From contig OX485807.1 in assembly GCA_950295325.1 (NCBI GenBank), positions 15,961,001-16,025,000 of the forward strand: 64,000 bases of DNA, given 5' to 3'. The notes beneath the pieces were generated by a model. That model saw nothing but the letters and a program-made list of their open reading frames with translations. It was not told the origin of the DNA and searched no databases. Below, piece after piece: positions 45,782 to 58,700 of this stretch. Position 1 is the stretch's first letter, and every line of letters begins with the position of its first letter. The DNA is from Polytrichum commune (Eukaryota; Streptophyta; Polytrichopsida; Polytrichales; Polytrichaceae). The position numbers were made by a program, and so were the translations under genes.

Positions 45782-48700
45782 ATGTCTTCGTTGGATGAGG
45801 AGACTGCAGCCAAGGTTCTACGGCAGGTGGGTTATCGGTGGAGCCAAGCTTTTCTGGGTTTTTTGGTGATGTGCATTTTGTGGTGGTGGTGGTGTGGGTG
45901 GGTCAGGGTTTAGGGTTTAGGGGTTTGGGGTTAGGGCTGAAGGCTTAGGGTTTTGGGAGTAGGTGTTGAGGGTTTGGAGCAGTGGTGTTGAATGTTTTGG
46001 TATGTTTTGTTTTTTTAATATAATCTGAATGGTGGGATGGTGACATTGTCAGGTGGAATTTTACTTTAGCGACAGCAACCTTCCTGGGGACCCTTTCTTG
46101 TTGAAGTCTATTCAGGAGAGCGAAGATGGAAGTATCCTTTCAGTAGTTGTAAAGTTTGTGTCATTTTGTAAAGTTTGTGAGGCAGCTTGTTTTCATGCTT
46201 TGCTGTTTGTTGCATACGGAGGTCTTTGGAGGAATGTTGTTTGTTGTCCCGGGTTTGAGAGGGTTTTGCTGCGCGAAAATTACAAATTTGTTGTTAGGTG
46301 GTAGTTTGGGGCTTTAATGATGGGCAATTTTCTGTGTGGGCCAAGTTTGCAATGTTGACCATTGTGTTCAGGGTTTTACGTGGAAATCACAACATTTATT
46401 CTTTGCTGGTAAATTTGGGGCTTTGATGCTGCGGAATTGCAGATGTCTCTGGAATTGCTGCTGGCCAAGCTTTAATAGTTTATAGGCGTCCGAGCAACAA
46501 TCGAACTTAGGGCTTGTGTGCTGTTTACAGTTATTGAGGTGTATAATTTTAATTGTGTTCTGAGGTTGTGGAGGTTAGAATAGAAGCTAGATAGCTTGCA
46601 ACACATTTGTGAGTGACATAACCTTGACTTAAGAGTTAGTGGTCAATCTTTCCCTCTTGTGTTCGTTCCAAAGAATGAGAAGCCATCTTGGGGTTAAGGA
46701 GTCGGATCCAAGCAAATTTTCAGCCAAAATTATCGCTTCGGTTGCTGAGGTTCTGCGCAAGTCGACCTCCCTTCACCTCTCAGAGGATGGTACATATCCT
46801 TTATTTCACCTCTCTCACCCTAGCAAATAAAAGGAACAAATTCAGTTCTCTTGACAAAGTTTAACCAAAAGGTTGCAAGTTTATGTAAGTTTTTGCACCA
46901 ATTCTGCAAGGGTGAAAATTGCCTTTTTTTCTTTTGCATGAAGAGGAGTGCACTTGGATGTTCAGACTTTATTTATTTGTTTTTTATTTGTATTTATTTG
47001 TGGTTGGATGTGATCAGGGACAAAGGTAGGGCGAGTGTCGAAGTTACTTGACCCTGAGGCTGTCCGCGCGGAAGTTGATGCCCGGAGCATTGCAGCAAAT
47101 CCGTTTCCTTACAACATCACCATGGACGAAGTGGAAACTTTTTTTTCACAGCATGGACAGGTAGGTAACTTTGTTTTCAGTTGAAGCAAAGTTTCATGAA
47201 CATGGTTAATTTCCAACTAAGTTCAAAGAGAAGGCACTTTCACCCAGTTTCATGAATACTTCATCCATAAAATTTGCTTATTTGGGAAGATTGAGTGTTA
47301 TGAAGCAATGCAGTGACAACAAGCTATGGACTTTGTCCCATCCGTTGGTTGTAGAGAAATCAATGTGCATATATTAGCATTTCGAAGAGCAATCATTACT
47401 TCTCTGACACATAGTTTTATGCACCCAGAATTAGCTTGAAATTATGGCTAGTTTTAATGGAATTGTATAGCAAAACTTCTTGTATCCTTGGCTAGTCTCA
47501 CCTTAATTGACAAAGTTGCCCTCGATGTGGGCATCTGAGACTCTGAATCAACCTTGGAGAGAAAACACTCAAATGTTTAGGAGACCAATTACACTTTTGC
47601 AATGATTCTGTACCACAAGTCACAACGGTGGCCTGTAGTCACCCAGGGCTGACCAAACAATTATCATCAACCTGCACTTTGGGAGATCTAAACTAACAAA
47701 CAAAATATATACCCTGTTCTATGCTCTGTGGGAAGATATGGGTCAAGACCAAATTATGAAAGAAATTTACTTAGAATTTTGGACCTCAATACTCTGCTGC
47801 TCATGGTGTCTTACGACTGGTATTGGAAACCAATGGGGCCTTGTGAAACATGCAGAACCATTCTTGATATATAGGTTCTAGAAACTACGTTATTTTCAAT
47901 GATTGAATTTAGCTCCTGAATACACACAGGCCTAGGTAAACCACTCAACAAGTACTAATCAGAACAAAACCTCCCAGCTATAACTGGGAGTAATTGCTCT
48001 ATAAGTAGGTTGTTAGGATTAAGGTCTTGTGGACCTTTTGTGGTCTCATTTTTATTGGACACCTATATTTGAGTGGTATATGGCAAGGCTTGTAGTGAAG
48101 ACTGGACACCAAAAGGACACAATTATGATGAGATTGGACCATGTGGTCAAAATATAGACATCATTATAGGTTCAATGGCTAACACGGTACTTGGCCTATG
48201 TGATTGCATAAAGAGAAAGAGAATCTTTACTTCGACCTCCTTAAACTGGTGCAGATCAAATTCATTTATGAAATTTGAAATGACAACCTATGTGATTTAT
48301 TTAATTAGCTTATTGTTTTAAAATCTATACATATACATACTTTTCCATCAGGTGAAGAGTGTCCGACTACCACGACATGCAACCAGCAAGAATGCGGCAT
48401 CAGGTTACGCTGTTGTAGAATTTGTTTCAGAAGAGGAGGCGCAAAAGATTTTGAAGCTGGAATTGATTTGTCAGGGTGCTACCCTGACACTGGAGCCAAA
48501 GTAAGCTATTTGGTTCAGCCCTATTTTTGGAATCTATTGGGTATTGATACTTTGACAGTCATCCTTGTGTAAGCAAAGAAAATGCTTCACATTGGACAAA
48601 CACCAATTCACTATGGATGTTCTTTCTAGTAATCTGTTACTTCAATCCTGGAAGTGAAAAAATATAGAAAGGTTTAACCCGTAATTCAGGATTTCTAGAA

Positions 48701-51700
48701 GGCTAATTTAGTTCACACAAATAATAATATACATGTGCAGAACTACCTTTGATGCGCGGAAAGAGACACTTCCAGAACATGGAGGAAATGGGAGGAAGGC
48801 AGGAAATGATCAAAGGCAAGAAAGACAGTGGAATGGAAGGTAAGGAATTACTACAAAGAGGGAGTATGTCTTTTATGAGTCAACAAGGGTTACATAGGCT
48901 TCAATTGTATTTATTGATTTCCTCTTTGAAACTCATATTTTGATGGTCAACAAGACACTTTGTATGCTTCCTTTTGATGGTTGTTTTGAGTGTTTATATT
49001 CTGCAGATCAGGCAGAGGAGAAGAGGCGGATGATGATTACACAAAGGGATTAATTGTTTCTTTCACTGTGAAAAAACCCGAAGCCACACATGGAGCCAAT
49101 AAGGAGGAATCAGCCGGTGGAGATGACAAAAAGGAGGAATCAGCTGGTGGAGATGACAAAAAGGAGGAATCAGCCGGTGGAGCTGACAAAAAGGAGGAAT
49201 CAGCTGGTGGAGATGACAAAAAGGAGGAATCAGCTGGTGGAGATGACAAAAAGGAGGAATCAGCCGGTGGAGATGACAAAAAGGAGGAATCAGCCGGTGG
49301 AGATGACAAGAAGGAGGAAAAGCTTTCTCGGGAGGACATTAAAGGTGCCTTGTGCAAATACGGAACTGTCCGAGTAAGCAAGCATCTATAACCTAACTTG
49401 AGGTGGCTGATCCTTTTTTTGGACTTGTGCGTTGCTGCTTGTGGGTGCTAGAAATACATAACTACTAATGACTTTTCATAAATAAATGTGCACTCTGCTG
49501 CCTTGAAGCTATTATTTTTTCTTGATATTCTGGTATCTGGTTAACATTCATGAGGTTGTATTTTCTGCAGTACGTGGATTATCTACAAGGGAACCCTTCT
49601 GGTTTTGTGCGCTTTGATCAACCTGAGGATGCTCAAAAGCTTAGAGCTGCGGCTATCATGGCCGCTGAAGGTGGCTTGTCCATTGCTAAGTGTGTGGTCT
49701 CCTTTGAGGCACTTGAAGGTAAAAACCCTTGGGATCAAGAACTACACTAAAGATGATAATTAGTGTCACTTACTATTTGGATTTACACAATGCTATATCT
49801 TTCTACTATTGATGTATTTTTTTACTAAGTAAAGTTGTTAATATTTTATAATGTTCAAACAACCAATTTAACATTTGTTGGTAAAATACGAGTTATACAA
49901 TAAATAGATATAGCTTTGGGTAATTCCAATTCGTAAGTGACCGGAAATATTATATTTAGTGTAGCCAATCTTGTCATTATGGTAATTGTTAGAACATGTA
50001 AAGTTTCAATGAATACATGTTAACACAAAATTTAAAGAGGCTCACTGTGTGTGGTGTCTTTGAGGCTTATTGAGATTTATGTCCATGGTTTACAAACCGG
50101 AAAAACTTGACCACCAGTGTTATACACCTATATTTGACTGGTATACGGTTATGTGTGGCTCCAAGAGCGGATACCAAAACAATGTTTTTGAAAGAGTTTT
50201 GGACTTCCCTGCTTAAATATGTTAATTATTCTAGGCTAAGTCAACATAATTTGGGGGACCTATACGACCATTTAATGAGCACAACAATCTCTACATTTGA
50301 TAGTGAATAAAATATTCATATCAGCTCTGAAAATATTGAGGAAAGTGGCTACGGCCTTGATTTGGATTTGCTAACCATTGAGTACTAATTGTGTGTTCTA
50401 TGTCCTAAGTGAAGTGGGCTAGTTGGAAGAAGTAACCACTGAAGACCCATCTACTTACAATGTGCAGGCGACGCTGAGAAAGATTATTGGAAGAAGCTGA
50501 AGCAAGGACAAGGGCAGAGGCGAGACTTTGGTGGTGGGGGTAGAGGATTTAACAACCGTGGAAGGGGAAGGTAAATTGGGCCTCATTATCTTTCAAGAAT
50601 TTGGTGGGCTTTGCATTGTAATCAGGAGTTTCTTTCACGACATCTTGCTTGAAACTGACATTGTAAGGCATGTATCATCACCGGTCACAATTTGGTAGTG
50701 ATGGAAATTGTGAATAATAATTGTATTGTAGTTGCAAGTAACTTGGGAAATTTTTTTGCACCTAAGTTCCATGACGGGATTTGTTGTGGAATTTAACAAG
50801 AAGTGCTATGCTGGTCTACGTTTCCAAATTACAATATTCCATGTAGTGCAAGTCTTTTGATGAAGTGTTAGGTTAATCTTTGTTAGATCTTATGATTACA
50901 CCTTCATGAGTAAGTTCATAAAATATATGAAGTATTTCGACCTGTTGGTCTCCCTCAGCTTGATGAGGTCTCCTATAGTCTTGGTTTTAGGACTTCTACT
51001 TCAGAACCGGTAAAGAATTTTGTTGGAGTCATCTTAGGGTAGATGGGTCTTATTCAGGTACTTAATCGAACACCTATAATTGTGTGGTTAGGTGTGGATT
51101 TAAAAAAGGGAACCCAGAAGATATGGGTTGAAAAGAGATCGGACTGCATGCTCAGAATTTGTTGACTTTTCTAGCTTCAATAGAAATTTGGGGAGATGTA
51201 TATGATCATTTTGCTTCCTTATCGTTGCACTTTATAACGAGAAGAATGAGAATCTTCACTTTGGTAATGATTAAGCTATACATATGAGTTCCAAAAAGTA
51301 TGCGGTTAATGGCTGTGGCGTTGATTTGGTTTTGCTAATCATCTCGTACTCATCACGTGTTTAATATCTTAGAAGAGAAGGCTGCTGAGCTAAAAGTGAC
51401 CATTTTAAGCCCACTTACCTTTATTGCCACCCTATTTATTGATGAGACTGGTTGTCAGGATAAGAAATTGGACAGTTATGTATATTCTATTTATGTTCTA
51501 TAAATTCTCCTTCCCTATCTGGAGATGGATTTGAAGTGTTTCCATTTGGATTTTTCAGGGGTGGTGGTGGACGAAGAGGTGGTGGGCGAGGAGGGAGAGG
51601 AAGGGGCCATTCAGACAGGGATCATGGAAGGGACTCGGAGGGCGGCCACGGCAAGCACAAGCGTTTCAACGAGGGCCAAGATGGAGGGAACAATGCTAAA

Positions 51701-51718
51701 AACCAGAAAACGGAATGA
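45782..51718 (+). CDS. LA1: La protein (RNA polymerase III transcript-binding chaperone), ten exons
   Basis: Exons 45782-45826, 46053-46131, 46640-46789, 47018-47160, 48352-48500, 48741-48839, 49007-49373, 49571-49718, 50468-50570 and 51559-51718 join in phase to 480 residues. The La motif (about residues 5-95) shows VEFYFSDSNLPGDPFL and LSLLCSFQRMRSHLG. RRM1 (about 115-189) has FPYNITMDEVETFFSQHGQVKSVRLPR and GYAVVEF. RRM2 runs from GLIVSFTVK through SREDIKGALCKYGTVRYVDYLQG to FEALEGDAEKDYWKKL, the alpha-3 helix typical of La. Residues from about 408 form a Gly/Arg (RGG) tail. La binds the UUU-OH ends of nascent Pol III RNAs in the nucleus. Seven KEESAGGDDK-type repeats (254-323) split RRM2 between its first strand and first helix. 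The introns hold several repeats. Confidence 0.95.
45903..45935 (+). promoter_or_regulatory. Telomere-like telo-box motif in La intron 1
   Basis: Two TTTAGGG-type units with GGGTTTAGGG spacing occur just inside the first intron. Telo-boxes near transcription starts are common in plant genes for translation and RNA processing. Function here is inferred from position only. Confidence 0.5.
48020..48330 (+). repeat. Dispersed repeat family R, copy in La intron 4
   Basis: TGGACACCTATATTTGAGTGGTATATGGCAAGG, ATGATGAGATTGGACCATGTG and GAGAATCTTTACTTCGACCTCC follow the order seen at 54150-54420. It accounts for part of the unusually long 1.19-kb intron. Confidence 0.8.
49101..49310 (+). repeat. 30-bp coding minisatellite, seven units, in La exon 7
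   Basis: Exact 30-bp periodicity starting AAGGAGGAATCAGC(C/T)GGTGG. Unit differences are mostly synonymous C/T changes, with one Asp-to-Ala change in unit 3. Each unit encodes KEESAGGDDK. The antisense frame is also open because of the repeat, and I do not count it as a gene. Confidence 0.97.
49745..49961. mobile_element. TA-flanked MITE, short variant H, in La intron 8
   Basis: The left end CACTAAAGATGATAATTAGTG and the complement of the right end (CACTAAATATAATATTTCCGG) pair, with TA at 49743-49744 and 49962-49963. At 217 bp it is the shortest member. Confidence 0.82.
50103..50455 (+). repeat. Dispersed repeat family R, copy in La intron 8
   Basis: CACCTATATTTGACTGGTAT, GGGGGACCTATACGACCATTTAA and GGCTACGGCCTTGATTTGGATT match copy 1 at 3297-3610. 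Confidence 0.78.
51055..51420 (+). repeat. Dispersed repeat family R, copy in La intron 9
   Basis: AACACCTATAATTGTGTGGTTAGGTGTGG, GATCATTTTGCTT and GGCTGTGGCGTTGATTTGG follow the family order and fill much of the 988-bp intron. Confidence 0.75.
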
Positions 51719-52786
51719 ATAGATATGATGCTCCCTCCCTTTCTAGTTGACTGATGAGACACTTGGAGATTATTTAGAGACCTTTGCCCCAGTTTTACAA
51801 CAATTTTGTTGCGTTGCCTTTTCTTTGGTTGTAATGCAAACAGTCCAAAGCTGTTAATATACTTGAGAGAGAAAGAGAAATTCAGTTATATTTTTCAGCG
51901 GCATCTTTTTCAGAGGACCATAGCTACAGATTGATTGCCTGTTGTGTGAAATGCAAAAGGTGACTTTTTATGCATGGATGTAGACATGTGTTATTTGCAT
52001 ACCTTTCTTTCTGCACCCACTTGTCGTAGGACATGGAACATGTGATTAGTGCGCATAATCTTTGGACCTCACATGAATATCTTATTCATTATCCAAGTGA
52101 ACATTCCTGTGCTCATGAAGTGGTCATTTAGATCATGTTGACTGTTGAGCTTAGAATTACTAGCATACTTGGAGCACATAGTCCAATCTCTTTTAAATTC
52201 ATTGCTTTTTGGTGGCCTTTTTTAGATCTACACCTAACCCCATACCATTTAAATATATAGGTGTCTAGATTATTGTTATGTTGGATTTAGTCACGTCTAG
52301 CATAGGTTGGAAGTGTTGATTGCAGTTATGTTTTGCAAATTTTGGTCAAGCTTCAAACTATGTCCTCAGGGTTACTCCCTGTCTAAAGAATCCCCATTTC
52401 ACATTGAGACACCCTCCCATGGCAAAACATTCTTGTAAAATTGATTTTTTTTTCCACAAGTCCACATCATTACTAATGTGAATTATTTCTTGGTCACATT
52501 CTTGAGTGCAAACTTGTTTGGATCAATGTCTAGGTCACACTACACTTTGGGCAAGTTTGGGTAGTTAGAATGTTCTGATTCATGTGCCAATTACTCCATT
52601 AGATTTGCCTTACAGAGTGCGTCACATTAGATTTGGAAGCCATGTGACTCACTTTATTAGGTTAATTTCCATGTTAGATTGAACAGTCTTGACCAATGTG
52701 GATATGATACACGACAATTTATTTTCATTTATTTATTTGTTTTTGTATCAAACCAGATGGCACCCTACGGTAATACTAGATTTCAG
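51719..52786. other. Convergent intergenic region between La and the CFAP57-like gene
   Basis: Holds the La 3' untranslated sequence, an inverted family R fragment at about 52130-52290, and a segment (52670-52770) related to 41980-42070. No gene was seen. Confidence 0.6.
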
Positions 52787-55700
52787 TCAAGTGACACTTG
52801 TATCACTTGGAACGTCAGGCAAAACAGGGCTTGTTGGACCTGATGGATGTAAGTAGGGAGCTGCCAAGAGACTCTGAATGTGTGTTTGAAGGTCTGCGAT
52901 TTCTTCATCTTTTTGCCTCACCTCATCTTGTTTTTGGCTCAACACTTCGGAAATGTCGGGACCACCTATTGGCTTCTCGATTTTATCGGTGGCCGAGATG
53001 GGTTGAATGAGGCTGTGTCGCATTGACACATGTCTTGCAATCGACCCGTGGTGGAGGTACGGCTTGATGATTTCTGACAACGGAGTGGTGGACCTTGTGT
53101 CTTCACGAATCTTTTCAAGAAGTTCCGGGTCGGGATCAAATTTCACGCAGATGCTGGGAGATGTTTCCTTTGACAGTATCAAAGATTGTTTCCCAGTTCG
53201 TGATTTCGAGCGGCGGCGGTGTTGTAGTGTTGGACTTGGGTCAGATTTTATCAATGTCTCCGACATCCTTGTGAGGGTCGAGGATGTTGCACTTCTGTGT
53301 TTTGCAGCCAATGCCTTGAAGTATGACACTGATCCCTGCACCCCCAAAAACATAAAACCCCAGCAACACCCAAATAAAGGCCCATGCCCATTTGGCTTTA
53401 CCAAATAGCTGAAGTCTTTGCTAAAAACTGGGCAAAACTCTCTCGGTTATAGTGGAGGCACTTGCCTATCCCAGTGCACCTACAAGAACTTACTCTAGAG
53501 GTTTTCGAGTAGGTTTTAGTTGAGTAGCTATCACACATGTTCTTGTTTTATCTACCAAGCATTGACATGTTGATTGGTTTTTGTCCTATCCCCAAATGCC
53601 TTACCACTCATTTACCTTACCATCGGTTTTTGTCAATGGAGCTCCTCGTGCCCTCTTAGCTAAGACCAACCAATCACAAGGGCTAGAGGCAACACTTTTA
53701 AAGGTCCTATAGTCTTGCTTCATCTCTAGGTACCAATGGGAGGGTCAGTGCTTGAGGCTTAAAACCATTGCTTTTAAACCATACCACATCCTTTGCCAAC
53801 TAGGATTGGGACTAGATAGCGTTAATGGTGTTTTTAGAACAAACTTTTAGGCTAAGCTAAAGTTTAGTGGGAAGGGGGGGGGGGCATAAGATATGTATAT
53901 CACAAATCTGGTGCATCATGTACTTGTACATTGAATCTTATACTTGGTGGTGTACAATGCAATGATGTTATAATAGATGTCTTATTCTTATTAAACGATT
54001 TGCTTTGTAGTAGCATAATGTAGCACTTATTAGAAGAAGAAATACTACAACAATCATTCAATTATAATTTATTAATTAAGAATTTATGATGTTGGATCAA
54101 TATATCATTGTTTCCACATGATAAGTTTGCCTCCAGAGGTTTGTGGGGTATGTAAGATATGGGCCTTATGTGGTCCCTTTTCTTATTTGTACACCTATAT
54201 TTTGAGTGGTATATGGTAAGGCTTGCGGTTTTTAAAGGACACCGTAAAGGCACGTGTCATGATGCTATTGGATTATGTGCTCAACATAAAGACACCATTC
54301 TAGGTTTAATAGTCAATACAATTGGGAGGGCCTATGTTTCACTTAAAGAGGACTTTGACCTCTTTTGACTTTTGCATCTCAACTCTGATTCTAAACCTTC
54401 AAGTGACAATGTGCATGACTTGCAATTGTGATTGCCATTGCAATCCAATGACAACAATCATTTGTGGAGTTGCAAGCGCTCACAATGGGGCAACATACGT
54501 TTTATTTTAGTGGTTTAAGGCATGACTTGGTGTTACGAATGTACTCCGGAATGACAAGTGTTATGACGAGTGAAGATCTTCGCTATTCCCTCTTATATCT
54601 TTTGCATCTCAGATCTAATGGTTCTGAAACTTTGTGATTCACAATTGCTTATAACCAGATGACACAATTCTCAAACGGATGTGCCCACAGTAGGAGTCAC
54701 ACACCTGACTTTCTCAACGATGAAATAATGAAGTCATTGCTGGAAAAAATGGTTTTATTAAGAGATTGATCCTAGTATGAGCATTTTCTGTTTCCACAGA
54801 GCACGTTCCTCATATAATATACTAAAGAAAAATCCTCATGTGAGAAGAAAAAAAAAGGGGGGGGGGGGAGGGGGTGGAATAAGCTGTAAAGTGGTGTATT
54901 ACCTGAAGGTCCTTGACTGTGACTGCTAGGCTGAGAACACTTCGTTCCGACTCAGAAAGCTCATGCAGCAGACGCATATTCTCCATGTGATAACGGGCCT
55001 CTTCACGCTTGTGTTCTTTATATCTTCGAAGTATCGACTCTTCCAGAACCACCACAAATCTCTCCAGTGTTTGCCTGTTTGAAATATGATACGAAAAAGA
55101 GCGTTTTAGGTAAGCTCTCTATCTATAATTGGCACATACTGCCACAATATCATTGATTGCTAAATCCAGAAGCCACACCGATATGTGCAATTACTTTGCC
55201 CCAAAATCCACACTATTTTGAATGTTTATTACCACAGTAACATAATACGTTAATTATGCTTATACTGTGGTTTTCTATACGGATGAATGAACAAAGTTAT
55301 AACTTTTTGTAATCTGATTTTTACCCAAAGTAATTTGCATGGGTAAAGAGGCAACCTGTTCGTGAAGGCAACCTGATTGCACATATAGTGTACACTAAAT
55401 TGTCCTATTAGTGTGGGTGGAAATTTTAATGTGGGCCACTCTAATTGTCTAGTCAGGGCCCACATTACCTAAATAACATAAAATAAAAATTTCACCCACA
55501 TCATCAATTTCCTACAAAAACAATCAATGTTTCCCACACGAATTTCCCACTAAATTTGGTGTGGGCTGAAAATTATTGTGGCCCACACTAACAGGAGAAT
55601 TATATGCAGCTATGAAAGAGTGTATAGGCATCAGTCAACCTTACCTTTGGTGTAATATCTGTTCTTCTGTTTCAAAGCCCTCAGATTTCATCTTGTTGAA

Positions 55701-58700
55701 CAGTTGTCTCGCGTAAATCATATAAAGCTCTTTGATCAGTTTCGGGCGCTCTGCCACAGAATGTTCCTCCACGATTCTACAGAGTGTTGTAGCAACTAAA
55801 TTCATGTAAGAGTCTAGTTTCTCAAACTTTTCATACATTGCATCCATCTGTGATTTCTGGACTTTTACTTTACTTCGAAGCATTTTCTCCATTCTTTTGG
55901 CCATTTTCATGTCGTTCTCATGACCTTCCTGTTGGCAAAGGAGTAAGTTTAGACTCTCTGACATATAAATAGGATATTATGCACATTTATAAACACTCAA
56001 CTATATTAGATTTCTTCGATCCTGTAATAAGGAGTACCTTGCTGGTTGATTATCAGGTATTACACCAAAGGCTAATAAGCTCTTGAGCTAAAAATCAAAG
56101 ACAAATCTGTCTCACATACCTGAAATCGCTCCATTTGTTTCAACAGCTTCTGCAATTCCAATACTTCAGCTTCCATTGGGAGCTTTTTCGTTTGCAACTG
56201 GCACACGTACCCATAAGTATCAACTATTAGTAACTGACAATTCTCCTTACCTACTATAATGCCTACACTGAAAGCCATGCACTACTATTACCAACCTGTG
56301 CAATCTTAAAGTTGCGAATCAACGAGACAGTTTGGTTTTCCTTGTGGTGTTTCATCAACGATTGGGACTTCTCATCAGTTTCGACCATAAGTTGTTTCGT
56401 ATATGCTCTCTGGTAATCAACCTCCAGAACAAGTTTCTTCAAGTTTTCATTCTCCTGTAATCACCACTACATATTCGAATAGAAAATCAGCACTGAATAA
56501 AAAAAATCATCCATTTGAATATGCTGTCCTGGTCAAACATTTAAATATCAATTCAATTTTGGCATTTAAGAGCTTACTTCTGTAACTTCCTACAATGCAC
56601 ATAGTTTCACATACCTCCTGTATTTCTTGGAGGCTGGTAGAGTTTGCCTTTTCCTCTGTCTCCAATTTGTTCACTTGTGCTTGGAACCCTGTAACCACCT
56701 TCTTCTCATAAGCCAGCTTTTCATATGCCCATTCAGAACGACGTCTTTCCTTTGCAAGACCATCTGTCAGCCGATTGGATACAATTTCTAGTTGTTCATC
56801 GTTCATTTGAAGGTCCATGTCGTAGTATTGCTGTAGCCACTTAGAGATATTAGAATCATTTAATGCATATATAAGATATACATACATAAGTGTAACTCAC
56901 AGTTACCTAAAAAATCACAAGACCTGAATCTGTAACAACAAGCTCAAGCCACATGTCCAGAAACGTTCGTCGATATGCACCTGCAATAGTCTTGAATCTT
57001 ATCCTACACCAACTATAAAATTGTTCTATCATTCTGCAGATTAAAATCCTCTGAGTTATAGGTTTAGGTGTATCTGGTCATAACTAAAAAATTGGTGAAA
57101 GTGAACAAAAAAAGGGACCCTGATAGCTCTGCAAGTCTTGTGCCGACACTAATCTGTTATGTAGCTGAACCTTAGAAAGAGTTTTAAAGGAGACAAAAGA
57201 AATTGAGAAAAAGAGCGAACCTTGTATCTATCAATATCCCTGTTGCATCTCTCCTCCACTTCCTGCGTTTTCAAGTTAGCCTCTTCTTCCACAGCTTGCA
57301 ACTGTACATGAATTGCCTCGAGCTTGTCAAAGAAATCATCTTGCTTCTTCTTCATCAGTCTTTCCATGGCGTCTCTTTCCCGTTGCGCCTGCGCTTGCAC
57401 TATGTTTGATCTATTCAATTCTTGTTGCATCTGCAAGAGTAGGACGAGAAGGAGAACCGTTACATGTGTGAAAGATACAAGTGTAGTAATACCATAACAG
57501 TGATTTGCTGAGATTAAAAGTCTTTCATTTACAAGTTTGGAATATTTGTCAAATGTATATGTTGTTATGTATGACTCCTGAATTGTACTAGAGGAGTACA
57601 TTTCGGGTTTTATCTCTTAATTTGCAACTTCAAGTGCTTCTTACACTTCTGATTCAACAAACTGGAATATTCACATTGCACACATTTCGTTTGACTGCAT
57701 CTTGAATACCGCACATAAGCATTTGTAATCACCACGACTGTTTAAAACTTGAATGTACCTTATCTTCATAGTAATCGCACATCTCCTTCATATTTAAGGC
57801 CAGTGCACTCATCAAGCTCTGAAGGGTGGCCTCTTTGTCGCTTTCAGCCATCTGTATACGTTTCTCGGAGAGTTGAGCTTTGTTGTAAAGTTCCTTTTCA
57901 GCTTTCGCATGCTCCTCATCTTTCCTTTTAATTGCCAATGCCCTCCTCTGCTCATTAAGCTGCTCTTGCTGGAGTATGTCTTCATGCTCCAACTCCAGCT
58001 TTACCCTCAGATCCTGGAAGAAGCATCGACCTCCAAATTTGAAGATAGAGTTCCATAAATAGAATCTTATGTAGAAAATTATTAGCAGTTCACATTTTTT
58101 TAAAGTCTTAGGAACTGGGTCATTGCCCCTATATGGATATCTCAAGCAAAGGCCTGCAGTTGAGAATATAATGAATTGGACACTCAGCATGTTTTGAATT
58201 GAATACCATGAAATATGAAGACAAGAAAGAATTTTAAACCATGGCAATCAAGTAAGAATTTGCACCTCAGCTTCCAATTTGGACTCTTCGATCTGTGTGC
58301 GCCTCAACAAAACAATGTTAACAAGGTCAAGCTCATTGAAAGGTGGCGCCACACACAGAGTTGGAGGTTCTATGCTTGAACAAGTTCTTTGCACAATGGA
58401 TGACTCGATAGAAAATAGGCAAATGGAGCCCTGTGCGGATGCCAAGATAAGAAGGCCATTTTTCTCATCCACAACCAGGCCATTGATTGTTCCTGAAAAT
58501 AAATACAAAATATCATAAAAAGAAAAGAAAAGAAAAGAATAAACTCCTCAACACATAGCATTGCAGTTGTTATGTTTTGAGGTACATGTACATATATCAA
58601 ATCATATTAAGAAATAGAAACTAAGATATTGCAAGACAAGGAACCTATTCTCATCAGAACTCACCTGCATTGACACTCTGCTCCCAGAGCAATATTGGCT

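Noticed and set aside
49037-49381. Long antisense ORF opposite La exon 7
   Set aside because: It is a by-product of the 30-bp repeat, whose length is a multiple of three and has no stop in any of several frames.
52787-53404. 205-codon minus-strand ORF as a separate gene
   Set aside because: A good acceptor (GTGCAG/GGATCA) at 53335 joins it in phase to the preceding CFAP57-like exon, and its end has coiled-coil sequence. The residues before the acceptor look intronic.
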